Positions 7,557 through 14,588 of a DNA stretch of 15,012 nucleotides are shown in pieces. Position 1 is the stretch's first letter; each line of letters opens with the position of its first letter. The notes under the pieces were generated by a model that saw only the letters and a program-made list of their open reading frames with translations, did not search any database and was not told where the DNA came from. Made by a program: the position numbers and the translations under genes. Source of the DNA: Methanomassiliicoccaceae archaeon (lineage in GTDB: Archaea; Thermoplasmatota; Thermoplasmata; Methanomassiliicoccales; Methanomethylophilaceae); NCBI GenBank assembly GCA_016282555.1, contig JAEEKU010000148.1, positions 1-15,012 of the forward strand. Direction: 5' to 3'.

Positions 7557-8548
7557 TCAGCGAACATATCCGGATCGCCGCGTCAGAAAATCTATGATAT
7601 TCGTTACTGTGACTTCATCAGTCTGTATTCCGGCAGCAGGATCCGACGTGATAAGGAATCTGCGGCCCTGCGATTTCAGGTTTCTGAACGGCCTGAGTTC
7701 CCGTTCCAGAACTTCCGGATCCGACACGGAGTGCGATACCTGGTAGAACTCCGTTTCCGTGCCCTTTCTGGCTATGAAGTCTATCTCGTAATTTCCGGCT
7801 TTTCCGATATAAACCCTGAATCCTCTGCGGATCAGTTCCAGACATACTATGTTTTCCAGAACTTTTCCGTAATCACGGTCGGCAGGCAGAGGCCGGGTGT
7901 TTCTCATGCCTAGATCGGTGCAGTAATATTTTCCCTGCGCATGCAGATATCTTTCAGAATTATATCCGATTTAATCTCATCCAGACGCTGGAGAATCGCT
8001 TCCTCCGGCATTTCCGGTCTTATGAACGGAAAACCGCCCAGAGTGACGTATCTGCCGAAGATCCGCATCATATCTGCAACATTGCCGGGTCTGTTCAGAA
8101 CGCAGTACTCGCTGAATGAAAAAGGAAGAACCGCAATCGGGATGCTGCGTCCGGTCAGTCTTGTGGAGATGTCGGTCGACAGCAGATATGCGTTGGAACC
8201 TGTGACGTAAATATCGCAGTCCAGATCTGTTCTGAACGAGTTCACCGTTCTTTCCCAGCCCCCGATGTACTGGACCTCGTTCAGGAATATTTAGATCTTT
8301 TCCCGGTTTTTCTTTTCCGTGATTCCATGGTACAGGGCCATGCCGTCGGAGAATCTGGCATTGGACAGGGATTCCATATTTATGTACACGATTCTGTCAT
8401 CGGATATGCCGGACCGCTTCAGGATTTCTATATACTGCCTCAGCAGGGTGGATTTCCCGCATCTTCTGATTCCCGTCAGGACTTTGATGACATCCTGATC
8501 TTTGAACATCAGAAGGGTTTCGAGGAACCGTTTTCTCGGGATTTCCAT
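7557..8548 (-). pseudogene. AAA ATPase with DUF4143, disrupted
   Basis: Remnant of an AAA_14/DUF4143 ATPase of the sort common as accessory genes in gut and anaerobic prokaryotes. The N-terminus is intact, with Walker A GIRRCGKST at residues 26-34. At 8291-8293 a TAA replaces a codon just before the Walker B strand; the same frame continues as IFLNEVQYIGGWERTVNSFR, so it is a simple nonsense change, and the Walker B Asp also appears as Asn. The middle continues to KDICMRR near 7940, then homology jumps to another frame at GKYYCTDLGMRN (about 7934-7905). An estimated 70 residues are missing there, so an internal deletion with frameshift is inferred. The C-terminal nuclease-like DUF4143 half (LENIVCLELIRRGF, EIDFIARKG) runs to the TGA at 7557. 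Two independent lesions mean it is not functional. Confidence 0.85.
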
Positions 8549-8573
8549 GATGATCGGAGTGATTATGTGTACA

Positions 8574-8636
8574 AATAAATTCGTTTAACCGAATTTACTT
8601 CTTAAAAATTGGAATAAATTCGTTTAACCGAATTTA
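8574..8636. repeat. Two copies of a palindromic repeat upstream of the AAA pseudogene
   Basis: A 24-bp sequence occurs identically at 8574-8597 and 8613-8636, 39 bp apart. Each copy contains an inverted repeat, TAAATTCG and CGAATTTA, around a 6-bp centre. The copies lie about 38 and 77 bp upstream of the pseudogene ATG at 8548 and flank a T-rich stretch that reads TTTTTAAG on the minus strand. A degenerate third half-copy follows at 8635-8650. The layout looks like tandem operators, perhaps for autoregulation of the ATPase gene. Confidence 0.6.
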
Positions 8637-8640
8637 ATTC

Positions 8641-8881
8641 GGGTTATAACAGTCTGAAAAAACATGGCACGATATTTTAACTGAGAACTATGAAGCACCG
8701 TGTTTATCAGCTGATGCGGAATTGAGATTATGTTCCGGTATGCTTCTGATGTACGGTTCCAAGAGGGGGGCTGATTGGTAACCGCTGTCCGGCCTTCAGG
8801 CGAAACATCAGGAAGCCGGATGATGCGCTTTGCAAACAGCATCTTTGCGGGTCACTTTTGAAGCAATAATTAGAACGTGGG
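8641..8881. other. Non-coding stretch between AAA pseudogene promoter and tRNA-Glu
   Basis: About 240 bp without a convincing gene. Short open frames exist on the minus strand, including one that runs into the tRNA, but none resembles a known protein. An imperfect stem, CCGGCCTTC at 8789-8797 against GAAGCCGG at 8812-8819, is the only clear structure. It may be the eroded remainder of an insertion on the 3' side of the tRNA, but I see no recognisable transposase or att repeat. Confidence 0.4.
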
Positions 8882-8954
8882 TGCTCCGGACGGGATTCGA
8901 ACCCGTGTGTCAGCCTCGAAAGGGCTGAATGATTGGCCGCTACACTACCGGAGC
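8882..8954 (-). tRNA. tRNA-Glu (anticodon UUC)
   Basis: Full cloverleaf on the minus strand. The acceptor GCTCCGG (8954-8948) pairs with CCGGAGC (8889-8883) and the discriminator is A. The anticodon stem CAGCC/GGCTG encloses the loop CTTTCGA with anticodon TTC, reading GAA and GAG with wobble. The T arm ACGGG-TTCGAAT-CCCGT is canonical, and the D arm begins GTGTAGCGGCC as in archaeal tRNA-Glu. The 3' CCA is not encoded exactly: the discriminator is followed by CCCA. There is no intron. It is divergent from the aIF1A gene. Confidence 0.96.
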
Positions 8955-8978
8955 CTGAACTCACCCATATCAATCCTG

Positions 8979-8986
8979 TTTATAAT
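8979..8986 (-). promoter_or_regulatory. TATA box of tRNA-Glu
   Basis: ATTATAAA on the minus strand, centred about 28 nt upstream of the mature tRNA 5' end, a good fit to an archaeal promoter with a short 5' leader removed by RNase P. Confidence 0.65.
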
Positions 8987-9077
8987 GATTTCTGACGGTA
9001 TCCCGCCCGGGCGCTGTTTTTTCCCGGGGAAACCCCTTCGCCGCACGGTTCCGGCGGCAGATTTCAGCAAATATATT

Positions 9078-9086
9078 TTTATAAAA
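9078..9086 (+). promoter_or_regulatory. TATA box of the aIF1A-ribosome assembly operon
   Basis: TTTATAAAA within a longer AT-rich run (about 9070-9088), some 38 nt upstream of the aIF1A ATG. Transcription would begin near 9108, leaving a leader of about 12 nt that carries a Shine-Dalgarno-like GAGAGGAT at 9109-9116. Unlike the leaderless genes to the left, this operon appears to begin with an SD-led message. Confidence 0.6.
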
Positions 9087-9119
9087 TAACACGGCATGTG
9101 GCGTAATTGAGAGGATAAA

Positions 9120-9449
9120 ATGACTGATAACCAACCGTTGGAAAGTCCCGACGAAGACGTAACGCGCGTCCGTCTTCCGAATATAAAAGAAGGAGAGATG
9201 TTCGGCATCGCGGAGCAGCTGCTGGGCGCATCCAAGATCAAAGTGATGTGCGAAGACAACGTATCCCGCGTGGGCCGCATACCCGGCAAAATCAAGAAAA
9301 GAATGTGGATAAGAGAGGGAGATCTCCTGATCATATCGGTATGGGATTTCCAGCCGGACAAATGCGACATCGGATTCAGATATACCAAAACCCAGGCCAT
9401 CAACCTCAGCAAGAGAAACAAGATCCCGGCGAATCTGGACATGTTCTGA
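9120..9449 (+). CDS. eif1A: Translation initiation factor aIF1A
   Basis: Archaeal orthologue of eIF1A and bacterial IF1, which binds the small-subunit A site and helps select the start codon. The 109 residues contain one OB fold: EGEMFGIAEQLLGASKIKVMCEDN, the basic GRIPGKIKKRMWIREGDLLIISVWDFQ core, and an aIF1A-type C-terminus (TKTQAINLSKRNKIP). The ATG at 9120 is preceded by a GAGAGG ribosome binding site with about 5 nt spacing. It opens a long plus-strand operon: the RIO1 gene follows after 13 nt. The pairing of aIF1A, RIO kinase and a KH protein is a recurrent archaeal arrangement. Confidence 0.97.
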   Translation: MTDNQPLESPDEDVTRVRLPNIKEGEMFGIAEQLLGASKIKVMCEDNVSRVGRIPGKIKKRMWIREGDLLIISVWDFQPDKCDIGFRYTKTQAINLSKRNKIPANLDMF

Positions 9450-9462
9450 GCCGGTGCGTAAC

Positions 9463-10254
9463 ATGCCGTCGTACGAAGAAACCTACGCGTATCTGGAAAG
9501 ACACGTGGATGCCCTCAAAACGAACAAGACAGGAGACGAAAGGCAGACAGACGGCGAAGTTTTCGACAAGAAGACTCTCATGACGATCTACGATCTCATG
9601 ACCGACGGGTTCATAGACAAGGTCCACTACCCGATATCCACAGGCAAAGAGGGAAACGTCTTTTACACAACTGACGAGGACGGGGATCCCCTGGCGCTGA
9701 AGATATTCAGGACCTCCACTTCCACGTTCAAAAGGGTTTCGAAGTACATAGAGGGCGACCCCAGATTCAAAGGCGCGGCGGGAAACCGCCACAAGATGAT
9801 CTACGCATGGGTGAATAAGGAATTCAAGAATCTGGGAAGATACGCCGATGCCGGCATACCCGTGCCGGAACCCGTCGCTTTCAGCAAAAACTGCCTCCTT
9901 ATGGAATATATCGGAGACGAGAACGGTCCGGCGCCCCAGCTGAAAGACTGCGTCCTCGACGATCCCACGGAGATCTACGACGAAGTGGTCTCTTTCATAA
10001 TAGACGGATGGAAGGACGCCCATCTCGTCCACGGGGATCTCAGCGAATACAACATACTGATGCAGGACGGCCAGCCGGTCATGATCGATGTGGGCCAGGC
10101 GATGACCTCCGATTATTACAACGCCAGAGAATATCTGGAAAGGGACATACGCAACGTCAACAGGTTTTTCAGGTCGAGGGACGCGGACGTGATCGAGGAT
10201 TCCGTCATTTTAGAAGAAACTCTCAGCAACGTTCCGGAGGAGGAAGAAGAATGA
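9463..10254 (+). CDS. rio1: RIO1-type atypical serine protein kinase
   Basis: RIO1 kinase/ATPase, which in eukaryotes drives late 40S maturation; archaeal RIO proteins act on 30S particles. The 263 residues contain the RIO1 signature P-loop STGKEGNV (59-66), ATP-binding Lys80 (LALKIF), the flexible-loop region around GNRHKMIYAWVNKEF (108-121), catalytic HGDLSEYN (190-197; Asp192, Asn197) and the metal-binding IDVGQ (208-212). The C-terminus is acidic (VPEEEEE). I prefer ATG 9463 with GGTG about 7 nt upstream; an in-frame GTG at 9454, only 4 nt after the aIF1A stop, would add three residues. The stop overlaps the ATG of the KH gene (ATGA), so RIO1 and its KH partner are coupled. Confidence 0.95.
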   Translation: MPSYEETYAYLERHVDALKTNKTGDERQTDGEVFDKKTLMTIYDLMTDGFIDKVHYPISTGKEGNVFYTTDEDGDPLALKIFRTSTSTFKRVSKYIEGDPRFKGAAGNRHKMIYAWVNKEFKNLGRYADAGIPVPEPVAFSKNCLLMEYIGDENGPAPQLKDCVLDDPTEIYDEVVSFIIDGWKDAHLVHGDLSEYNILMQDGQPVMIDVGQAMTSDYYNAREYLERDIRNVNRFFRSRDADVIEDSVILEETLSNVPEEEEE

Positions 10255-10799
10255 GATCTGTGAGAATTCCGGCCGACAGAGTCGGCGTGCTGATAGGAAA
10301 AAACGGAGAAACCAAGAAAATTCTCCAGAGAATATCCGGAGTGAAGCTGGATGTGAACGCGGAGGACGGAGAGATAATAATCCACGACGAGGCGCATCTG
10401 GAAGATCCGGTGATGGCCCTGAAGGTGATGGACGTCGTGAGAGCGGTCGGAAGAGGATTCAACCCCGAAAAGGCGATGAGGCTTTTCGATGACGACGAGT
10501 ATCTGGAGATCATCGACATCAAAGATTTCTCCGGAGGGCGCTCCGAGCAGCTCACCCGCATAAGGGGGCGTCTCATCGGAAAGAACGGCAAAACCCGCAG
10601 AATAATCGAAGAACTCACCGGATGCGATATGATAATCTACGGAAGCACGGTCGGACTCATCGGGAACACCGTGAGCCTCCCGGTGGCGAAGCACGCCATC
10701 GAACTGCTCCTGAACGGAAGCGAGCATGCGACCGTCTATCACTATCTGGAAGGCCAGCGCCCCAGGCTCCGCATATCGGAGATGGGATTCGATCTCTGA
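10251..10799 (+). CDS. Two-KH-domain RNA-binding protein (Dim2/Pno1/Krr1-like)
   Basis: Archaeal homologue of Dim2/Pno1 and Krr1, which bind the 3' end of small-subunit rRNA during assembly. The 182 residues hold two KH domains, each with the GxxG RNA-contact loop, GKNG at 16-19 and again at 110-113 (RLIGKNGKTRRIIE). Between them is the GRGFNPEKAMRLFDDDEYLEIIDI linker typical of this family. The C-terminal HYLEGQRPRLR is also typical. The ATG overlaps the RIO1 stop (ATGA), and Pus10 follows 9 nt after the stop. Dim2 and RIO kinases act on the same particle in eukaryotes, and the overlap fits such coupling here; the direct interaction is inferred. Confidence 0.93.
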   Translation: MRSVRIPADRVGVLIGKNGETKKILQRISGVKLDVNAEDGEIIIHDEAHLEDPVMALKVMDVVRAVGRGFNPEKAMRLFDDDEYLEIIDIKDFSGGRSEQLTRIRGRLIGKNGKTRRIIEELTGCDMIIYGSTVGLIGNTVSLPVAKHAIELLLNGSEHATVYHYLEGQRPRLRISEMGFDL

Positions 10800-10808
10800 G
10801 GTCTGGAA

Positions 10809-12035
10809 ATGGAAGACTGGGTCAGGGACAATCTGGAAACCGCGAAGAAACTGGCGGAATCGGGGCTGTGCAACCACTGTCTCGGCCGCATGTTCGGAAA
10901 GATCGGCACCGGGATGACCGACGAGCAGCGCGGGGAGATAATCCGCAGGGATCTGGGGGAATGCGGATCCGCAACGGCGCCGGAAGAGTTCTGCCCTCTG
11001 TGCGAGAACGTTTTCGATATGATCGGGAGGTTCGCGGAAGCGGCGGCGGAAAGCGTCAACTCCGTGGAGTCGGATAACTTCCTGATAGGGACCAGAGTGG
11101 AGCCCGAGATCTCCAGAAGAGAGAAGGAAATCATCGAAGAATACGGTCTGGAGAACGCCGAGAGCATCAAATCCGAACTGAACCGCGAGATCGGGAAGGC
11201 CGCGATCGGAATGATCGGGCGCCCGGTGGAATTCAAAAATCCGCAGGTCGTGGCGTGCGTGGATACCCGCTTCGCCGACGTCTCGCTTGACATAGCTCCG
11301 CTTTTCATCGCCGGCCGCTACAACAAGTACAGCAGGGAGATCCCCCAGACGATATGGCCGTGCAGAGTGTGCCACGGCAAGGGATGCGATCATTGCCATG
11401 GCAAGGGAAAAATGTACATGACCTCCGTGCAGGAGATCATCGGGGATATAGCGCTGGAGATGACCGGCGGGAAGGAGCATTTCTTCCACGGAATGGGCCG
11501 CGAGGACATCGACGCGCGCATGATGGGGGACGGAAGGCCCTTCGTTCTGGAAATCAGCGATCCGAAGATCAGAAACATAGATCTGGACGAGCTGGCGGAG
11601 CGCGCGAACGAATCGGATCTGGCCGGATTCAGGGATCTGCATTTCGTGAAGCGCGAAGCCGTGGAGAGGTATAAGGGAGCGGCCTCGGATAAGGAATACA
11701 AAGTTCACGTAGTGACAGATGGCAAACTTAATAAAGATAAAGTATTTGAGGTAGCCTTATCGTTCAGCAATGCCGTTATCGACCAAAGGACACCGCGCAG
11801 AGTCGAGCACAGACGCGCCGATCTGGTAAGAAAGAGGAAAGTCCATTGGGTCAGGGCGGATGCGGTCGGAGACAGTTCGTTCGATCTGGAATTAAGAACA
11901 GATTCGGGAACGTACGTCAAAGAATTCGTGTCCGGCGACGACGGACGCAGCGTGCCGAGCTTCTCTGAGAGGCTCGGAGTGCAATGCAGGGTCGAAACGC
12001 TTGACGTGACGGCAATAGACTACCATGAACCGTGA
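10809..12035 (+). CDS. pus10: tRNA pseudouridine synthase Pus10
   Basis: Makes pseudouridine at tRNA positions 54 and 55 in archaea. The 408 residues contain an N-terminal zinc-binding, THUMP-containing part with cysteine pairs at 21/24 and 62/65, and a C-terminal pseudouridine synthase domain. A further cysteine cluster (Cys185, 188, 193, 196) sits in the DnaJ-like segment WPCRVCHGKGCDHCHGKG before the catalytic region GREDIDARM (230-238), which holds the catalytic aspartate; the GDGRPFVLEI motif follows. The ATG at 10809 lies 9 nt after the KH gene, with a GAGGT nearby. Codons from about 11700 to 11780 become noticeably AT-rich (TTA, GTA, AAT), although the protein alignment continues. L21e follows after 9 nt. 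Confidence 0.96.
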   Translation: MEDWVRDNLETAKKLAESGLCNHCLGRMFGKIGTGMTDEQRGEIIRRDLGECGSATAPEEFCPLCENVFDMIGRFAEAAAESVNSVESDNFLIGTRVEPEISRREKEIIEEYGLENAESIKSELNREIGKAAIGMIGRPVEFKNPQVVACVDTRFADVSLDIAPLFIAGRYNKYSREIPQTIWPCRVCHGKGCDHCHGKGKMYMTSVQEIIGDIALEMTGGKEHFFHGMGREDIDARMMGDGRPFVLEISDPKIRNIDLDELAERANESDLAGFRDLHFVKREAVERYKGAASDKEYKVHVVTDGKLNKDKVFEVALSFSNAVIDQRTPRRVEHRRADLVRKRKVHWVRADAVGDSSFDLELRTDSGTYVKEFVSGDDGRSVPSFSERLGVQCRVETLDVTAIDYHEP

Positions 12036-12044
12036 GGGAATAAC

Positions 12045-12338
12045 ATGCAGGCATCCAGAGGAACAAGGACAAAGACCCGCAACCTCCTTAAAAAGAAGGC
12101 GAGGGCACGCGGACTCTCCCCCATCACCAAAGGTCTCCAGACGTTCGAGGCCGGGGAGAAAGTCAACATCATAATCGATCCCAGCGTACACAAGGGAATG
12201 CCTTTCTCGAGGTTCCACGGCCTTACCGGCGTGGTTATCGGCGAGAGAGGAAGCGCTTACGAAGTTTGCGTAAAGGACGGCAACAAGCCCAAAACCGTAG
12301 TTGCACGCCCCGAGCACCTGGTAAGAAACACCGACTGA
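12045..12338 (+). CDS. rpl21e: Ribosomal protein L21e
   Basis: Large-subunit protein L21e (eL21), found in archaea and eukaryotes. The 97 residues are the usual archaeal length. The N-terminus is strongly basic (RGTRTKTRNLLKKKARARG), followed by the SH3-like barrel with VNIIIDPSVHKGMPFSRFHGLTGVV and the C-terminal KTVVARPEHL. A clear ribosome binding site, GTGAGGG, overlaps the Pus10 stop 6 nt before the ATG. The order L21e, RpoF, DUF655, KsgA is a conserved archaeal block, which supports both the calls and the start codons of the smaller downstream genes. Confidence 0.98.
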   Translation: MQASRGTRTKTRNLLKKKARARGLSPITKGLQTFEAGEKVNIIIDPSVHKGMPFSRFHGLTGVVIGERGSAYEVCVKDGNKPKTVVARPEHLVRNTD

Positions 12339-12352
12339 AGGCAGGCGAGACC

Positions 12353-12673
12353 GTGTCTGAGCGTTACGTACCGTTGGCTGAGGTAAAAGAACTCCTCATC
12401 GAGGAGAGCAAGAAAAGAGAGCTTCTGACGTCGCAGAAATCCGCTCTCGAGCACGCCCAGAAGGTCTCCTGCCTGTCCCTCGATGATACGAAAAAGCTTA
12501 TCGAAGAGCTGAAAGGCGTCAAGAACGTATCCGATGCCCTCGCAGTGAAACTTGCGGACATTCTCCCGAAATATCCCGCGGATGTCCGCGCAGTATTCCA
12601 CAAGGAAAGGATAGAGCTTACCGCGCAGGACGTGCAGGATATCCTCGGCATCATAGCGAAATACATAAACTGA
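12353..12673 (+). CDS. rpoF: DNA-directed RNA polymerase subunit F (Rpb4 homologue)
   Basis: RpoF pairs with RpoE to form the stalk of archaeal RNA polymerase. The protein has 106 residues, the expected length, with the Rpb4-like helical pattern: VPLAEVKELLIEESKKRELLTSQKSALEHA, then KKLIEELKGVKNVSDALAVKLADILPK, and the C-terminal HRDC-like part ending in DVQDILGIIAKYIN. The frame is open upstream to about 12266, but that overlaps L21e. GTG at 12353, with AGGCGAGA a few bases before it and 14 nt behind the L21e stop, gives the family length and the conserved start (SERYVPLAEV). The pairing of a ribosomal protein with a polymerase subunit is the usual archaeal context. Confidence 0.93.
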   Translation: MSERYVPLAEVKELLIEESKKRELLTSQKSALEHAQKVSCLSLDDTKKLIEELKGVKNVSDALAVKLADILPKYPADVRAVFHKERIELTAQDVQDILGIIAKYIN

Positions 12674-12690
12674 GTCCGGAGTGGATCTTT

Positions 12691-13224
12691 TTGGAAGAGT
12701 TCGCATACATTCTGGATTTTATTCCCGTCAGCGCGGGCGGGAGGAGAGAGCCTACCATTTATGCGGTAGGGGAGGCGGAATTCAGGCTCTTTACCCTTAT
12801 ACCCCGTCCCGGCGCCGTTTTCGGAGTCGGAGACAGGGTCTACATCGGCAAGGACACCTCGCAGCGCGAAGTCATAGATCACGTTAAAAACCGCATAAAA
12901 CACAGCGAACTCACCAACAACGCCCTGGCCGAGCTGGAATATACCCTCGCAGCGATCGTGAAAAAAGACGAGGCGAAGTACATCAGATTCTTCAACGAGG
13001 CCCAGAGCATCAGCCTCCGCAAGCATCTCCTCGAAGAGCTTCCCGGACTGGGAAAGAAATCGGTGGAGGATATTCTCAGAGAGAGGGAGAAATCGCCGTT
13101 CACCGGTTTCGAGGATCTCACCGAGAGGGCCAAGATAAGATCCCCGGAGAAACTCGTCGCCAGGCGCATAGCGGAAGAGATCGCGTCCCAGGATCTCACG
13201 CGCTATCTGTTCGTGTCCAAATGA
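12691..13224 (+). CDS. DUF655 protein with helix-hairpin-helix
   Basis: Archaeal DUF655 family, function not established, typically found between rpoF and ksgA as here. The 177 residues comprise a beta-rich, OB-like N-terminal part (about 1-60; FAYILDFIP, DRVYIGKD), a helical middle, and a helix-hairpin-helix around LPGLGKKSVEDIL (117-129) suggesting nucleic-acid binding. It begins with TTG at 12691: no ATG or GTG is available in frame nearby, and GGAG at 12678-12681 is properly spaced. A GTG at 12681 opens only a short unrelated frame. The stop overlaps the ksgA ATG (ATGA), so translation is coupled; with its neighbours this suggests a role in rRNA or ribosome metabolism, which is inference. 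Confidence 0.93.
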   Translation: MEEFAYILDFIPVSAGGRREPTIYAVGEAEFRLFTLIPRPGAVFGVGDRVYIGKDTSQREVIDHVKNRIKHSELTNNALAELEYTLAAIVKKDEAKYIRFFNEAQSISLRKHLLEELPGLGKKSVEDILREREKSPFTGFEDLTERAKIRSPEKLVARRIAEEIASQDLTRYLFVSK

Positions 13225-14588
13225 ACACGCGCAGGCTTATCGCGGATACGGGAATCGTCCCGAAGAAGAGCAAAGGCCAGAATTTTCTTGTCGATGGGCG
13301 CGTGGCGGACCGCCATATAGGGTACGCCGGAATAAGGAGGGAGGATCGCGTTCTCGAAGTCGGCCCCGGTCTCGGCATTCTCACGTCCAGACTTATCGGG
13401 GTTTCGGACAGCGTCTGCTGCATCGAGCTGGACGCGATACTGGCGGAATATATACGGGGGGAGTACGGGGACAGGCTGCGGCTGATCGAAGGCGACGCGG
13501 TCTCCGTTCCGTTTCCGGAGTTCGACGTTTTCGTGAGCAACCTTCCGTACAGCGTCTCCACTCCGATCATATTCAAACTTCTGGAATACAAGTTCAGAAC
13601 CGCCGTCGTGATGGTTCAGAAGGAGTTCGCCGAGCGCATGACGGCGGACGTCGGAAGCCCGGACTACTCCAGACTCACCGTGAATCTCTTCTACCGGGCG
13701 GAATGCGAGATCATGGAGAGCGTTCCGGCGTCCAGATTCGATCCGCGTCCGAAAGTGGATTCGGCGATCGTCAGGATAGCGCCGCGTCCGGCCCCGTTCT
13801 CCGTCGCCGACGAGGATCTGTTCTTCAGAGTGACCGAAGCCGGCTTCAACCACCGCCGCAAGAAGATAAGGACCGCTCTAAAAACCGCCGGGCTGATACA
13901 GCCGGACTGGGAGATTCCCTTTCAGGACGAGAGAATAGAGAATCTGCGCCCGTCCGAGATAGGCGCTCTCGCCGATGCCGTTTTCAGGCTGAGACAGAGC
14001 CGATTTTTACTTTTTGATCCCGTAAACTATGCCGCCGGAGCCGTATCCGGGCAGCATTATGCGGAATCCTCCGATGTTCATCATAAAATCCATCATAACC
14101 GAGCCGTGCTTCATCGCGGCGTACGCTTCCGGAACCGCTATGAAGATTCCTCCGGATCTGATGCTGCACATCGCCCTGTAAACGGATCTGTATCTTTCCG
14201 CCGCGGTCGATGCGGCGCATTTAGCATAGATCACGCCGTCGAATATCTGCCACCCCTCGTTCGGCAGAATCTCCCCTTTGTAAGCGATAAAATCCTCGCC
14301 GTCGGTGGTGACGAGAATCCTCTTTCCCGCGTCGAGCTTTCTTATGACGGCTCCGAGGTCCGTCTTCAGTTCCAGTCCGTCTATATCGTTTCCGACGGAG
14401 TAGTACAGCTGGAAATAGTTCGATTCTATGAGGCGGAGAAGCTCGCAGTCTTTTGTAAGGGATCCGTAGTCCTCGTCGATCATCTTCACGACCACCGGGC
14501 TGGTCTCCGCGTCCGTGCGGGGGTACCCGTACATTCCCTCGTGCTCGGAGAAAAGGACCTCTCTGGTGCTGTGTATCATATTGCCTAG
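13221..14588 (+). CDS. ksgA: 16S rRNA dimethyladenosine transferase KsgA/Dim1, missing its usual stop
   Basis: Dimethylates the two adjacent adenosines near the 3' end of small-subunit rRNA. Residues 1-258 are a complete KsgA: QNFLVD (20-25), SAM motif LEVGPGLG (45-52), ELD (69-71), GDA (91-93), catalytic NLPY (107-110), the FDPRPKVDSAIVR segment, and NHRRKKIRTAL (210-220). Family similarity ends near LADAVFRLRQ at about 13995. No stop follows: the frame stays open another 593 nt, mostly antisense to the convergent ATP-grasp gene, and ends at TAG (14586-14588), giving 455 residues. The extension looks like an antisense shadow. A single-base shift would end the gene normally: one less T at 13981-13984 gives TGA at about 13990, and one more T at 14004-14008 gives TGA near 14018 without touching the ATP-grasp stop. 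Confidence 0.9.
   Translation: MNTRRLIADTGIVPKKSKGQNFLVDGRVADRHIGYAGIRREDRVLEVGPGLGILTSRLIGVSDSVCCIELDAILAEYIRGEYGDRLRLIEGDAVSVPFPEFDVFVSNLPYSVSTPIIFKLLEYKFRTAVVMVQKEFAERMTADVGSPDYSRLTVNLFYRAECEIMESVPASRFDPRPKVDSAIVRIAPRPAPFSVADEDLFFRVTEAGFNHRRKKIRTALKTAGLIQPDWEIPFQDERIENLRPSEIGALADAVFRLRQSRFLLFDPVNYAAGAVSGQHYAESSDVHHKIHHNRAVLHRGVRFRNRYEDSSGSDAAHRPVNGSVSFRRGRCGAFSIDHAVEYLPPLVRQNLPFVSDKILAVGGDENPLSRVELSYDGSEVRLQFQSVYIVSDGVVQLEIVRFYEAEKLAVFCKGSVVLVDHLHDHRAGLRVRAGVPVHSLVLGEKDLSGAVYHIA
14004..14015 (+). terminator. T-rich tract at the end of the ribosome-assembly operon
   Basis: TTTTTACTTTTT lies directly after the conserved end of KsgA. Archaeal polymerase terminates on such T-rich tracts, so this is a plausible operon terminator. 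It also covers the stop codon of the convergent ATP-grasp gene (14009-14007). If transcription ends here, a ksgA message with the sequence as given would lack a stop codon. Confidence 0.4.

Noticed and set aside
7544..7575. ATCCGGA/TCCGGAT inverted repeat as a terminator or degenerate att copy of the tRNA 3' end
   Set aside because: The arms are only 7 bp with a long loop and no T-run. The shared TCCGGAC with the tRNA is too short to distinguish from chance.
8624..8973. Small minus-strand frames between the AAA promoter and tRNA-Glu
   Set aside because: One includes the tRNA gene in its coding sequence, neither resembles a known family, and no promoter or ribosome binding site supports them.
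9001..9060. GC-rich symmetric sequence around TTTCCC-G-GGGAAA between tRNA-Glu and aIF1A
   Set aside because: The symmetry is short, it lies between divergent promoters where a terminator is not expected, and nothing ties it to a known element.
10116..11708. 530-codon minus-strand frame opposite KH and pus10
   Set aside because: Antisense shadow of two clear genes; no motif or plausible start context.
14018..14588. Open plus-strand frame continuing KsgA as a new C-terminal domain
   Set aside because: It lies exactly antisense to a well-supported ATP-grasp gene, and I recognise no family in it. I treat it as a shadow frame left open by chance, and keep only the missing stop as a finding.
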